NCBI GenBank assembly: GCA_027923505.1 | Contig: BROI01000031.1 | Coordinates: 1 to 64,000, forward strand | Direction: 5' to 3' | Source of the DNA: Mayamaea pseudoterrestris | Taxonomy: Eukaryota; Bacillariophyta; Bacillariophyceae; Sellaphorales; Sellaphoraceae | Length of the DNA stretch: 64,000 bases | Shown here: one piece after another, positions 34,406 to 47,260 of the stretch | How the letters are laid out: each line of letters starts with the position of its first letter | Position numbering within the stretch: the stretch's first letter is position 1 | Made by a program: the position numbers and the translations under genes | The notes under the pieces: model-generated | Databases searched by the model: none | What the model was told of the DNA's origin: nothing | What the model saw: only the letters and a program-made list of their open reading frames with translations

Positions 34406-37400
34406 ATGGCATACAGCACTGCTCATCCTCCCGAGCCGCTGCATTTAACGCCAGAGCAGCAGGTTGCCTACGACGCCGCGCAAACATGCATGACGAACGA
34501 CTCTCTCCATTTCGTCGACGAGGAAATTTTGAAAACACCCTCGATTGTGCCTCTGATTTCGCTGCATGATTTTGTAACGAATAACAATGAAAGTGCGACG
34601 AATACGTTTTCCGTTGTCAGTGTCACGCATGGATTGCAGGCGTTGAGCGACGCCCTAAACAAGCTTCCAGTCGATGACGCACTCTTGGTGCAGCAGGAGG
34701 AGGAGCAGCAATTCTTTCAACATGTTTTATTGGCCAATGAGCTTGTCAAAATTATCACTAATAATGAAGAAGCAAGTAATGATGAAATAAATATGGAGCA
34801 GCAGCAGCAGCAGGAGATTATTGGAGGTTTGCAAGATGAAAGTGAACGCAACAATCAGCATGCTAAAACGACTGCATCTACTGCAAAAGACGCTCGCACA
34901 ACTACTACAACTCCAAGTCTCTTGACAAATTTCTTGACGCAACTGGATCAATCGGTCAGCGTCCCCCGCCGCCAGGTCTGCCAGCATCCCTTTAAACGCA
35001 ACGACATTGTCTGGGTGTGTCGCACCTGCCAGGCGGACGAAACCTGCGTTCTTTGTCACGACTGTTTTAAGCAGAGCCACCACGAGGGACATGATGTGGC
35101 CTTTTACCACGCGCAGGCGGGAGGTTGCTGCGACTGTGGAGATGCTGATGGTATGTTTTATCGATGCTTTGTGTTTGTGTTTTTGTAGAAAAATGCAATT
35201 CCAATAATATCCTTGTCTCATCTTCCACGCAGCTTGGGACCCGGCTGGCTTTTGTCCGCACCACGGACCACCCTCCGGCGACGACAACAATGACCATGAA
35301 AGCAGTACCGTCTTGTCGCCGCAAGTCATGGAGCGAGTTCGTGGCGTCGTTCCAGCCACGGTGGATTGGATGGTGCAAGTAATCGTCAGGCAGGCGCAAG
35401 TGGCGTACGCGAGGACGCATCCACATGATAGGAGAGACGACGAAAACAACAATCTACCTTATAATCAGCAATCTGCAGTGCGGCGATTGAGTGCGGGTGG
35501 AGAAAATGTTTCGGTAGGTTTGGCCGGTGATTATGACGAACAAGCTGGCTTGCAGCGATCATACTCGTTGCCCGATCATGCGTCCATGCACGACAATGAC
35601 GATGCAGATGACAATTACGACGACGACATGGTCATGGAGACAAACGAAGGTACAGACGCAGCGACAAGTGCCTCATCCTTGGAGCATGCTCCGCTGGTAT
35701 TTTCGCCAGCTGCGGCGAGTGCGAATCGATTGGCGCGGCAGCAGCGACGTTTGGCGCGAATGGACGAAAATGACCATGATGAGACAGGCATACGACTGGC
35801 GCAATCATTTGATGTCGGACGCTCCATTAGCAACGAGCGCTTCTTGATGTCGGAATCATCGCCTCCGTTATTGCTTGGACGAGCTGGTGCGAAAAGCGGA
35901 GGACTATATATAATCTTGTTTGCTGATGACATTCACTCGACACATGATTTGTTTGCCGCGCTCAAGGATTTCCTATGGAGTAATGTTGGTGACGATGCCG
36001 GAGCTAGCAGCTTGCGGGCTATGAGTGGCCTATTATCAATTGACGCGCACTTGACCAAACTTGTGCGAGCGCTGCGTCAACATGGGCATTTGGTTGTTTG
36101 GGGCCAGAAGGAGTTTGCAACGGAATGTAACATGACCCAAATGCAGCTTTGGATGGATGGCGATAAGGTGGCATCGACGCGGATGGGAGCCATTGCGTTG
36201 GAGCGAGCGAATCGTTTGACCAAGCACGGACTCTTTTGCAGCATTGTCACACACGCCGAGTTAATGGTGGAACAACGAGCGGTGCACGTGCTGCAGTGGT
36301 TGTCGGCACTGGCAAAGAGTTGTGATCCACTGTGTAGGGCAGTTGCGGAAAGTATTCTCTCCAATCGGCATTTGGTTCCGTTGCTTCAATCGGATTTCAA
36401 AGTCAGTGCGAGGGTCACGAAACGTTGGTACTCTTTGTTGCTGACGCTGCTTGCCGTACCGACGTTCAAGTCTCATTTGGCGGCCGCCTACTGCGATACC
36501 TATCAGTTTGTGACGGCGAAGTATGCTCGAGGAATGGGAGTTTTGGAACGGAGCGGATACACATTGTCGGTTCAATTCTTGAATCGAGTGGCATACGTGG
36601 TGGACTTGGTGCAAAATAGAGACCTTCTTGGGATATTGGGCAAATCAATTTTGGAGACGCTAAAAATCGCAGTTCTTCCAGGATCGAATCCATGTCGACT
36701 TGATCCGCAACATCCAGTCTTGTCGCATCGCCGCTACTCTCCTTGCATTTCAGATCTGAAATGCGTCTTGAACGTCAAGGGCATGCCTCGTATTTTCGCT
36801 TGCCAACAAGCATCATTTTTGAATGATTGGATTGCCGCTTTGAGCGCAGCACAGTTTATGGATTCGCATGTCTGGAGACATTGGTCGCAGGGTCATGTGG
36901 AGAACGAATCTCGAGGTTGGGTCAGTGCATTCAATGCAAGCATATCGCTCGGCAGTCTGTTTGAAAGGTTACTTGGGTGGCAGGATGAGGAAACGTCGCC
37001 AATCAGCAATCCAAACTCACCGTATTCATCAGGGTTGCTCACTTGTGCCGAGGTGACGTTTTACATTCTCGTGAATGGTTTAATGCCATGGCAAGGGTGC
37101 GAAATAAGGTATAACCAGTCGACGCCGTACAATTTACTGTCAGAGCCGCACAAGTATGCTTCCAAATCGCTTCCCTTTTCTACGGTCGCGTCGGCGCATG
37201 GAACGCCGATTGAATTTACGCAAATGCTAGTGTCGCAAGTTACAGCATTCAGCTTCCACATGCCCTTGCACAGGTTTGTGGCAAGCTGTCTACGTGAGCT
37301 TGCTCTTCGCCTTGACGATGAAGTGAGCGGGCTAACCGCTTTGAAACGAATGATAAAAAGTCGGATGTCTCAACGCCTCGTCGATGAATTTTACTTGGGA

Positions 37401-40400
37401 TTGATGGAGTTTCCGATGCTTGTACTTTCTCGAGCAGCTCAAGTGCGCGCTGGTTTGTGGCGCAGGAATGGTCAGAGTTTAAATGACCAGGTTTTGAACT
37501 ATGCAGAGCCTCCTTTTTGCCGAACGATGCGTGACGCGGACCTACTGCTCCTTCAATTTGCCGTGATGGGGATGGACAATGGGTCTACGGACGTGGCGAT
37601 GTCAACGTTTGTGCACTTACTGCTCCATCGCCTTGGCTTGTTTCATTTTGTTGGACTCGCAGAAAGCTCTAACAGAGATATTGCTCGGAGAAATGAGGAA
37701 ATGGATGCGGGCCTTGAACACAGCAAATCCAGTGTCAAAGAAGGAAAAGAGGATAACGCTATGCACTCGCTGCCATGCATATACACACCGTCGCGTCAAA
37801 CAGCGACGTCAGTTGCGTTGCTGGAAGAATTTTTGCACACGGTTATCATGTTTAGCTCAGAGCTAGCGCTCATCCCACCGCTGAACCGTGAGGATCACAC
37901 TCGACAGGCGCAGTGGAAATTGAATCGCGAGATTATCCACCGGTTGGCCTCAGGTTCCAAGACTCATTCTGAAATGTCGGAGGTGACCCATGTATTATCG
38001 TACTGGGACAATACACTGTTGAATGATCAAGGGAAAGAGATAAACCCTGACGATGCGAGTGGTGCTGCGCTCAACATGGTTCTGTCGGATGTGGCGCAGC
38101 GCAAATCCAGTCGCGATCGGTTAGAACCTGACAAATGGGAGCTTCACCGCGATTCTTGGGAATCATACGATCCTGCCTTTTTTCACATAAGCCTTCGAAG
38201 CCACCAGACAGCGGCTGAGAATCGCCCAAAACCTGCGGTAGACGTTCAAAACTCGTTTGGTTGGAAAGCACGACCATACGCTCCAAGTCCGAGGGAAGCG
38301 CACCCATTTTTCCGGAGACTTCGCCGTGACATTAGCGTTGACGCTACTACTCTCGCTGTTGTTTACAGAGTATTGCATTTGCACTGTAGAAAAGCTTCAG
38401 AAAAGGAGTTGGCTGGATTGCATGGTTCCGCCGCATATGAGTTCATGGACCCTAGCGAAACAGCTCTCGCACGAGCTCTCAATTTCTTGACCCTCGGTGC
38501 TTATGCATGGGCTGGCGCCGACTCATACGATCGCGATTGGAGAGCTCAAGGTGGCGGTTCGCTTGGAAGTGTATACTGGGCTCGTGGAGATGGTCTTTCG
38601 TCGCCGACAGCAGATGATTGGATCTGCGACGCACTCCTTGCTAATCCAGCGAAACTGATGGACAGTGATTGGTACGAAGGCGAAGAGAGCGCTTTAATTT
38701 TGCTACGGCGACTAGCTATTAAAGGAGGTAGTCCTGGTGTATTCGTTGCGCAGGACCCTGCCGTGCGAGCTGGTGCTGCATGGCTATGTAACTTTGCTGT
38801 CAGCGTTTCGGAAAGTGCACGAGCGGTGATTGGTCCAAGCCATAAACCTGTATTATCGTCCAAGGGCGGAGACGTTAAACTTGAATCGGAAAGGAATCGA
38901 CGCCGACGAGAGGCAAAAGAAAAGGCATTGGCTCGCATGAAGGCACAAGCAGCGAAGTTTTCAACAATTATGGACTTGGACGAGAGCGAGGACAACGGCG
39001 ACCGATCTGTCGACATCTTTAATGTGCCTGACACACCTTCCCGGCCAGTTCGATCAGAGAGTGCAAATTCGACGTTAAGTTCGTCATCCAATGCCATGTC
39101 GGTCTCGTATTCCGAGTCAGGTGGCCCACTCCTCCCCGTAGAACCAGAAGTTTCGGACACTCAGGTAATTTCACCTCGTCTCTTGAGCGAACGTCCTCGT
39201 TGTATTATCTGCAACGACGAAGACGCACCGGAAGCTCGAATGTTGGGGGATACTGCGATCGAAAGTCACAGAAAACGTAGTCGACGAAGGACGGAGAGTG
39301 CACTCGCTCTCGTCGGATATGCCCAGGCGAGTGTTGTGCTTAAGGGTGGCGGAGGGCCTCTGCCAGACATGTCTTCGCCGCTATCACCAGTCGCTGAGTT
39401 TGTCGGAACGCATGTCACACTTTGTGGGCACGCTGTGCACAGCGACTGTTGCGAGTCGTACTTGTTGAGTGTTTCTAACCGTGATGACCGGAGTGTTGGA
39501 AAGCGTGACGAATTCCGTTGTCCACTCTGCCAAGGACTGAGCAATATTCTTGTCCCTTTCATCGACGTCGGAGCTGATTGGCTTGGGCCGTATTCAAGTG
39601 CAATCAACGAAAGTATTGAAGGAAATGCAATGGAGATAGTAAGCCAGGAAATATTTCAGTCGCTTGGTGTTTATCTTTCCAACACGCCTTGGTGGGTGCG
39701 CTCGGAGAAAATACTCTGGGATGGGCACAGCGCGTTCATAGAGAAGGAAAATAATCAGCTGCGTTTTGATCCTGACCTAAAATTGAATGCAACCAAGAGA
39801 GCAGTGACTTTTCGTTCTTTAAAGAAGCACGATCTGTATGTAGCTTGGAATACTGTTATGCGCACACCAAGATTTTTTCGGTCGAAGCTTCGCCCTCGCC
39901 AATCTACATTGCGGAACGAAACCACCGCTCATACTCTAGAAGTGGAAGCGGAAAGGGAAGAATCAACTGGCGAGACGGTAGTCTGGCGTCGGCTGATGGA
40001 CCAAGTGTCGGATCTGACCTATCGAGCTGACAGTAAACGACTTGGCGATGATCGTCTGCATTCCTTGTTTGGAGAGTTTCGGCACTACATTGTGGAGAAA
40101 TACGCCTATAACATAAGCATGGCTTCTCGTTTGAGTATCAGCTCACCGATCGACGTAAGTACTCTTGTTGTTCACCATTTTCATTTAACATTACAATTTT
40201 CGTCTTCTAAACCATTATATTTTTCAACGAGTGCAGTGGCCTTCGTGTTTGTTCAAAGAAAATACAATCACCGATATCCAGCGTCAAGAAATGTCGCGCG
40301 AGAAACTTTTATCCAAGCTTCTTCTCACAATACAAGCACTTACGTATACTATATGCTGCGAGTCAATTGAAGCGAAGCGAGTCTTCAGCAAGGCGACAAC

Positions 40401-42114
40401 TGATTTGGAACGGGCTTCAGTTATGTCTAAATTCGGCATGGACAATGTCGTGTGCGATAACTTGCTTCTAACTCTGCCAAAAGCTTCTACTGTGCTCGAC
40501 GAGGGACTACAACCTTTTTCTGGACGATTGGGCAGACTCAGATACTTTGCGCTTGCCACCATGGCGGCAGCTGGTGCTGTGGCACTTGATCTTGTGCAAC
40601 TCGTCATTTCATTTCCAACTGAACTAATATTGGACAAGATGCAATCTCCGCTTCGCTGCCCTATTGCTTATCCTTTATTGCTTGGCCATGTTCTGACGCA
40701 CGTTACTGCTGCAATTTGCGCAATTTGTGGAAGGAAAAGAGCATTGTGTGATGGGTTGGAAGTACAGTCACCGCGAATCGGGCGGGATACTACTGCAGGC
40801 ACAGAGTATGAAATAATAACATCTAGTTTGTACGAAGATTGCGTGGAATTCGTGAAGCTGGGGTTACTGGCACGCATACTTCAGACGTTGCTTGGGAAAC
40901 TGCAATTTCCAACCATTGGAGTGAAAAGCCCACTTGCGGTAATTGCTCACTTGCAAAAACTTTCTGAGAGCTTGGGAACTTTCTGCCCGTCGGAAGAATC
41001 AAATTGGATTTGTGTTTGTGTTGGTCTCTTACGTGGTGCCATTGGCGGGCAAATATCGGAAAATTGTCTTGAGATGACGACTGGACAAGCGCTCATTACG
41101 CAAGACGATTTGAGGGATGCCTGCAATTGGGCGCGACTTTCTGCATGCAGTTTTCTTGGGGACTTGGGCTCCATTCTTCAAGTAATGGTTCCTGGACTGT
41201 TGAGCGACTTTGACACTCATCGTAACGCACAAGATTGCTCAACACTGGATAAGCTACTCTACCACTTTCGTATCGAGCCGGTAACTGAAATGATCGATTC
41301 GCCGGTGGTTCAAGCCGTCGTCTCGCATTGGTACATATCAGCGTGCGCTCATGAGCGGCAAGTTTTTAGCGCGATGGGATCATCAAACGCCGGAGATGAA
41401 AAGATACTGAGGCGACGCTTGTTTCGAACCGAGGGCTATCGCTCTGTGGATTGGCCACTGACTGGTGGTGCGTACAACAATGTCCATGATCAAGCAAACG
41501 AAGCGAAGGACAACGCACTCATTTCTCAAGTTGAGACTGGCACACCGATGCAAATTGAGGTTTCAACACCGGAGAAACCAACAATTAACATTTTGCGTAG
41601 ACAACAGGTTCCAGTCAGTGCCATTAACAACATAAAGAAAAGTGCGCCGCTACTTGGCGGCTTTCTCAACTTGCGTGTGCAAAGTCAACAAACTCGCTCA
41701 AGACCTCGAGTATCTCTGATCCCAATCGCATACACGGATCTCTATGCTGAACTTGGTTCTAAGCTGGCAAACTGCGAGCAGATTGCTGTTTGCTTGGTGT
41801 GCGGCGAAGTTTTGAATGCTAGTGGCAAAGGCGAATGCACGCGACACTCGTATTTCTGTGGAGCAGGTGCTGGAATTTTCTTTCTCCTGCAAGAGTGTAG
41901 TGGGCTTATCATGCACAAGTCGAAAGCTGCTTACATACACAGTCCGTATGTTGATACTCACGGCGAAACACCGCAGTTTCGTGGACGGCCGCTCAACCTG
42001 GATCTCAATCGGTACGAACATTTTCGTGAAATGTGGCTAGGCCATGGCGTACGTCAAATGGTTGTTGCCGAGCGCAGCAATAGCCGCCAAGTCATTCTTA
42101 ATGATTTCTATTAA
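34406..42114 (+). CDS. UBR1-type E3 ubiquitin ligase (N-recognin)
   Basis: Predicted to bind N-degrons and ubiquitinate their carriers for proteasomal destruction. There are three exons, 34406-35150, 35233-40154 and 40237-42114, giving about 2514 residues; both 82-base GT-AG introns restore conserved sequence. The UBR box (about 190-262) has the Cys/His zinc ligands from QVCQHPF to GGCCDCGDADAWDPAGFC. A ClpS-like domain (about 473-560, YIILFADDIHSTHDLF) is the type-2 N-degron site. A RING-H2 (about 1571-1685) runs from RCIICNDE through LCGHAVHSDCC to CPLCQG. The C-terminal UBR cap domain (about 2407-2505) has CLVCGEVL, GECTRHSYFCGAGAGIF and SPYVDTHGE. All hallmark parts of UBR1/UBR2 are present and the length is in the upper normal range. 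The first 185 residues are acidic and Gln-rich with no known domain. Confidence 0.96.
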
Positions 42115-42301
42115 CGGCATGGACTATACGTTGAGTGCGCCTTGGACGCTCCTTCTACATACATTGTAGTGGTAAAGAAGGATAACATTAATTTATGCAG
42201 TGATGCGCTTACAAGTATGCTTATTACACTCCAAGAATCTGCAAATGTATATTTAAACCCCGAACAGACAAGCTCACCCCAGTGACTTTTGTAAACATGT
42301 C

Positions 42302-44502
42302 CTACGCTTGCTCAACGACGGAAAGCTCAACAGGTTGCGACTTGGTTCCGAGCCCCAACCCCAAGGTGTTCATGAGCGGGCACATGCGCCCAAGATCGAG
42401 CTCTTGCTTGGCTGTGATGATGCCAAACTGGGGCAAAGTGAACTTCCAAGTGCTGTCGAGACCGAAGCGTTGGAACAGGGTCGCGCGAGTGGTGGCAAAG
42501 CAGCTATCCTGCGGAATCTCAATCACACCCAGTTCCTCTCGAACGTCCTCGTCCGACATTTTTGTCTTGAAAATGCGAACGACAGCATGCTCATCACCTG
42601 TGGTAGCCGCAGCGGCTTCCTTGTTCAGCTTGGATACCATCTCCTGAACAATACCTCCACCTTTGGACTTGATTTCGCTCTCGGAGACGAGAAGCTCCGA
42701 TTTGACGGACGTTGGTTCTCCAAACCCGCGATTGACATGAATTAAGGTGCACTGCGCAACGTCGAGCATTTGGTCAATGTCTACGCCAGGATGCAACAGG
42801 CCTTGAGCATTCAAAAGCGAAATGCTGTTGGCTGAAACGTTCCACTTCTCGGCCAAATAGCGCGTGTATCGACGCTTCATGCTCGAGTTCCAGCGATTCT
42901 TGATGGTGAGTTCGGATCGGCTTGGAAGAATCGTGAGCTGCATGAGACGCCAACGAGTGCCATGCTTTTTGATGAACATGATGAGCTTGCGGTCCTCTTC
43001 GCGCGTCCATGGCGTGTTGCAATGCTTGGTCAGGGCCGGATCTAAATGGTTGAGCCATCGATCGCGGCACTGCTTCGAGTCACGCTCCGGCATGAGTCTG
43101 TGTAATAAAAAATGAGTAGTTCATTGTGTGAGCGTCATGATTCGAGTAGCATAATAGTGTCTTGCGTTACACAAGTTGTAGTATGTACTCACCGAGCGAC
43201 ATCCGTCCAGTTGCACTTGCGTATGCCGTTAGGATCAAGCGCAGCGACAATGCTCTTGAGGCGTTCATCCTCCTCGTCCGTCCACGTGGTTCGCTTGCGG
43301 CGAACGTTTGGACATGCCGCCATGAGCTCCTTTTGAATGACTTCTGGCGTCAAATCTTCCAGTTTGATGACCTTTGGAGCAGCAGCTTGTTCGACGACAG
43401 GCTGTGGTGCGGGTGCGGCGACTAGTTTCGGCTCGGCTACTGGCGCAACTTCCACTTGCTGTTCCACAACCTGCACGTCATCGTCTTCCTCGTCATCAAA
43501 CGACATTGCTAATGGAATAGCAGCAGGAGCAGCTGGCCTGTTATTCGCCGCAAGCATCCAGGCATGCTTTTTACTCTTGGCCTGCTCGCGCCGATACTCG
43601 GCCTCCAAACGCTTGAGTCGTTCCTCGTCATCCTCCGTCCACTCCTCCGCGTCGTTCTTGACGGGACGTCGTTGGTGACGAGAGGCGGCAGCTGCAGCAG
43701 ATGGTTCGGCGTAGTGAGAATGATGCGGCGGCGGTGGAGGAGGATGCGAGTACATGCCAGGAAAGCAGTTTCCAAACATGTGCGACGGTGGACGCATCGG
43801 AGGAAGCGTCGGCCACATCCATGCGCTTGGTGGTGGTGGAGCAACCATGTGATGATGATGATGCGCATGATGGGGTGGAGGGTGCTGGTAGGCGGAATGA
43901 TGATGATGATGATGATGAGGCGGAGGCATGGGATGACGAGAAGCGGCGGCGGCAGCAGCAGCTGAAGGAGCATGTTTGCGAGTGGGAACAACGGCTGACT
44001 GTGAGCTACTCTTGTTGGACGGACCAGCGGCGAATCTCTTTTGTGTCTTGGCGAGAGCCGGAATGATTGACTTGATGCCTTCCTTGACCGTCTTGATGCT
44101 TTCACCAACAGTAGTCGCTGCAGTCTTTTTCTTTGGCTGCTGCTGCTGCTTTGGCTTTTGCGCGGAAAGTCCCATGGCAAAGATTGGAGGCACTACCGGA
44201 GGAGCTTCATTTTCATCTCGTCGCGCAAGACCAGTGAGTGCGGACGCTGCCTCCTTCATCTTGAGCGCGCTTTCGACCGTTTGCTTCTTCTTGGGCGGCT
44301 GCTCCGGAAGTTCCTGCGGCGCAGCTTGATGCTTGAGATTGGTCATGGCTGACGCCGCCTTCAAGCCAAAGGGAGTGATTGGTGACTGAATGTTGATCAT
44401 GGTGCAAGCAAGTCTGTCGAGAGAAAATGATTTGTGGAAGGAGGGAGGGAAAAACCGCGGCGACGGTTTGTTCATCTCATCGCTCAAAATGTGAGGATCC
44501 AT
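42302..44502 (-). CDS. R2R3 MYB-type DNA-binding protein
   Basis: Two exons, 43193-44502 and 42302-43097, with a 95-base GT-AG intron inside the first MYB repeat; joining gives WTDVARLMPERDSKQCRDRW. The product is about 701 residues from the first ATG, or 667 from the ATG at 44400, which has a good context (CACCATG). The N-terminal two thirds are low complexity: basic stretches, His-rich and Pro-rich runs (about residues 190-290), poly-Ala and an acidic segment. The two MYB repeats have Trp spacing like R2R3 proteins: TTWTDEEDERL...CRDRWLNHL, then PWTREEDRKL...TIKNRWNSS. The roughly 190 residues after them match no domain I know. Likely a nuclear transcription factor or chromatin protein. It converges with the UBR gene, with 187 bases between stops. 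Confidence 0.9.
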
Positions 44503-44833
44503 TCATCGCCAAAGTGTGTTGAAACATTTAGCCATTCAGTTTGCAGTGTGACACGGTCGGCTTGAAGATACCATTCGCTTCCGACGTTAATTTTAATACC
44601 GCTCTAGGTAATCGAGAAACAGTCCGAAACGGTTCCGAGTACCGGTCGGATTCTCGTGCTGGAAGTGCCACGTCACTGCATCAAGGATTCGATCACGCAG
44701 CTGCATGGCGCGCGGCAAACACACAATTCGAAGGAGGAAGGTGCCGTCCGAACTTGCTTACTCACTTGCCTCTCTACTTGGGAGGTTCTTCTATCTGTGT
44801 TTCCTACATTTGCATACATAGTTACTGTAGTCA
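44503..44833. other. Divergent intergenic region, MYB and ApaG genes
   Basis: About 330 bases holding both 5' ends. No repeat or defined promoter element was recognised. Confidence 0.4.
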
Positions 44834-47200
44834 ATGAAGTCATTGTCGCTAGCGATCTTGGTCGTGGCGTCGACAAACTCGCGCTACGCCAATGCCTTTG
44901 CACCCGCCTCCATGTTCGTCCATCAGCAGCCCTCGACGACTGCACCTGTAGCTGCATCAATCGCAGTCGCTCGACGCCAAGACGTCTCTCTGCAAGCCGG
45001 CGCTGGTTTTCTAGGAATGGACGATTCGTCCAATGAGGAGGAAGACGAGGAAGAGGACGATGAGGAAGATTTTGATTCCGACGATGAGGATGACGATGAC
45101 GACGAATTTGGCTACTCGTCGCGCTACTCTTCCGGGCGGTCTCCCTTTACGGGCGCGCGCCTGGATCCGTACGATCCAAATCCTCTCATCAAGCCGCGGC
45201 CGTCGCGCTACTTTAAAGAGGAGTCGACGAAACCAGTCGTTCCGGACGATCAGCTGGTCCAAAACTTGTCGCAGGATGAGCGAGGAGAAAATCTAAAAGT
45301 CATGCGCAAGATCAAAAAGAACGACTTGCCAGACTTGCGTCTCCGCCGGGACCATGCCGGCTGGGTCGAAGCGAACAACGACTTGAAGCGTCGCACGTCA
45401 AAGGATCCATGGTTCGGCATCAACGAGCGCCTCCGCGAAGCCATTCAAATGGGTGCGCCCGACAACGAAGTCGCGTCACTCCAACGACTCGCCGAGCGCC
45501 TCGGCGGACCTCCACCCGGAATCACCGTTCCACCCCGCGGTTACGTGTTATACACCGACTTGTTTGACATTCCCATTTCATCCGGCCGCGTGGCGTCCGC
45601 CATGGAGCGCCAGCTGCGCGAGCAGCGCGCCGCCATTGGACGCATCATGCGCGACGAGCGCAAGCGCAACATCAAAAAGGAAAAGCGACAGTATGAGGAA
45701 GACATGCGGCTGCCGGGGTTGCGCGACGAGCGGGAGGCGCGGGAGCGGCGGGAAAAGACCATGCGCAAGCTGCTTTCGCAAGTCGAGGAAGACAACAAGA
45801 AAAAGGCGGAGCGAGCAAAGGAGTTGCTTGGAAAGCTTCCGGAAGCACCCGAGAATCGAAATGATGCCATGGAAAAGGCACTGGCGGAAGCGCGAGAGGA
45901 AGTCAAGAAGTTGAGTCGACAGGCTCTGGGCAAGGCGCCGAGTGCGTTGGAGGCAGCGGCGGCTGCATCGTCATCGGCCTCGTCGATTGACACGCCAACC
46001 ACTGGTGCGGCAGCGGCGCGGGCGCAAGCGGCGGCAGACGCTGCGGGAGGAAGACCTCGGCTGCCTGGTGACTTGGACATGGCTGACGGAGTTTTGGATG
46101 ATTCCATTCCCATTGAACCTTCGTCGTCCATGGTCACTGGACCTCTTCAGGTGGATGTCAGTTCGTCCTACAACAATGAGCAATCGGATCCGCCTATGCG
46201 CAAGCACTGCTTCACCTACACGATTCGGATTACCAACAAGTCGGCGTCAGATACCATTCAATTGCTCGGTCGTCGTTTCGAGATCCAAACAGTGGCAAGC
46301 AGCATGAAGGACATTGTGCAGGGTGAAGGTGTCACGGGTCGCACTCCCATTCTAAAGCCGGGTGAAGTATTCGAGTACACTTCGACGGCGCCACTGAGTG
46401 TCCGGCCAATCGCCACCACCATTATCGCGGCGCGCATGCAGGGCGAGTATCGCTACGTGGTGCTCAAGGATGGACAACAAGTGGCGTCGGAGGAGCAAAC
46501 CAAGGCCGGAGGTGATGCACAGGCCAAGCTTGGCATGTTTCATTTCATTTTCCCCGAGGACCAGCGCGTCAAGCCATACATTTCGGCTGACTATGATGAT
46601 GACGAGGAGGATGAAGATGACGAGGACGACGAGGATGACGATGGCAAGCCCTCTTCGAAAAAGGCTGCGACGACGGCGCCATCGGTGAGTCCATCCACAT
46701 TTCCCACTACCACACTCCCCGGCGACAAAGACTTGGTGACGGGCGACATTGCCTGCGCATTGAATGATTCCTCGGAGGAAGTTTCGGATGACGTGAGGGT
46801 CACGGTCAGTTCCACATACCGACCCGAGCGGTCGGACGAAGCTCTTGGCAAGCATGTGTTTGCCTACAACATTCGCATCAAGAACGAATCCAAGGATCCG
46901 ATCCAACTCGTGTCTCGTAGATTTGAAATTCAAACAATTGGAAGTCCTAGCAAGGATGTCATTCAGGGAGCTGGTGTGACTGGTCGCCAACCCATACTTA
47001 AGCCGGGCGAAAGCTTCGAGTACACCAGTACAGCACCGTTGAACGTCAAGCCCATGCTTGAAAAGACGCCCGTTGTTGGTCGCATGCAGGGCGACTACAG
47101 CTTCACGCGATTGGCGGCCGATGGGACGACACCGCTGAGCTCGGATGCGTTGAAGGCCAAGCTTGGTGTCTTTCATTTTATCCTTCCATCGTTGGTATAA
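44834..47200 (+). CDS. Plastid-targeted protein with two ApaG domains
   Basis: Single exon, 788 residues. A hydrophobic signal peptide ends in YANAFAPAS, the diatom ASAFAP-type plastid import motif with Phe22 as the expected new N terminus, so the product should enter the complex plastid. After an acidic stretch (about 60-90) comes a charged, coiled-coil-like region (about 150-380). Two ApaG (DUF525) domains follow, at about 438-578 and 652-786, separated by another acidic run. Each has the family pattern: HCFTYTIRI or HVFAYNIRI, a FEIQT strand, VxGxxPxLKPGExFEYTS, and an RMQGxY end. The ApaG fold occurs in bacterial ApaG and eukaryotic FBX3 and PDIP38; its biochemical role is poorly defined. 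A tandem pair is unusual. Confidence 0.9.
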   Translation: MKSLSLAILVVASTNSRYANAFAPASMFVHQQPSTTAPVAASIAVARRQDVSLQAGAGFLGMDDSSNEEEDEEEDDEEDFDSDDEDDDDDEFGYSSRYSSGRSPFTGARLDPYDPNPLIKPRPSRYFKEESTKPVVPDDQLVQNLSQDERGENLKVMRKIKKNDLPDLRLRRDHAGWVEANNDLKRRTSKDPWFGINERLREAIQMGAPDNEVASLQRLAERLGGPPPGITVPPRGYVLYTDLFDIPISSGRVASAMERQLREQRAAIGRIMRDERKRNIKKEKRQYEEDMRLPGLRDEREARERREKTMRKLLSQVEEDNKKKAERAKELLGKLPEAPENRNDAMEKALAEAREEVKKLSRQALGKAPSALEAAAAASSSASSIDTPTTGAAAARAQAAADAAGGRPRLPGDLDMADGVLDDSIPIEPSSSMVTGPLQVDVSSSYNNEQSDPPMRKHCFTYTIRITNKSASDTIQLLGRRFEIQTVASSMKDIVQGEGVTGRTPILKPGEVFEYTSTAPLSVRPIATTIIAARMQGEYRYVVLKDGQQVASEEQTKAGGDAQAKLGMFHFIFPEDQRVKPYISADYDDDEEDEDDEDDEDDDGKPSSKKAATTAPSVSPSTFPTTTLPGDKDLVTGDIACALNDSSEEVSDDVRVTVSSTYRPERSDEALGKHVFAYNIRIKNESKDPIQLVSRRFEIQTIGSPSKDVIQGAGVTGRQPILKPGESFEYTSTAPLNVKPMLEKTPVVGRMQGDYSFTRLAADGTTPLSSDALKAKLGVFHFILPSLV

Positions 47201-47260
47201 CTTTAGCTAAGTTAAAATCTTTAATCTATTTTGAAGTAGACAATATACAATAGATACAGT

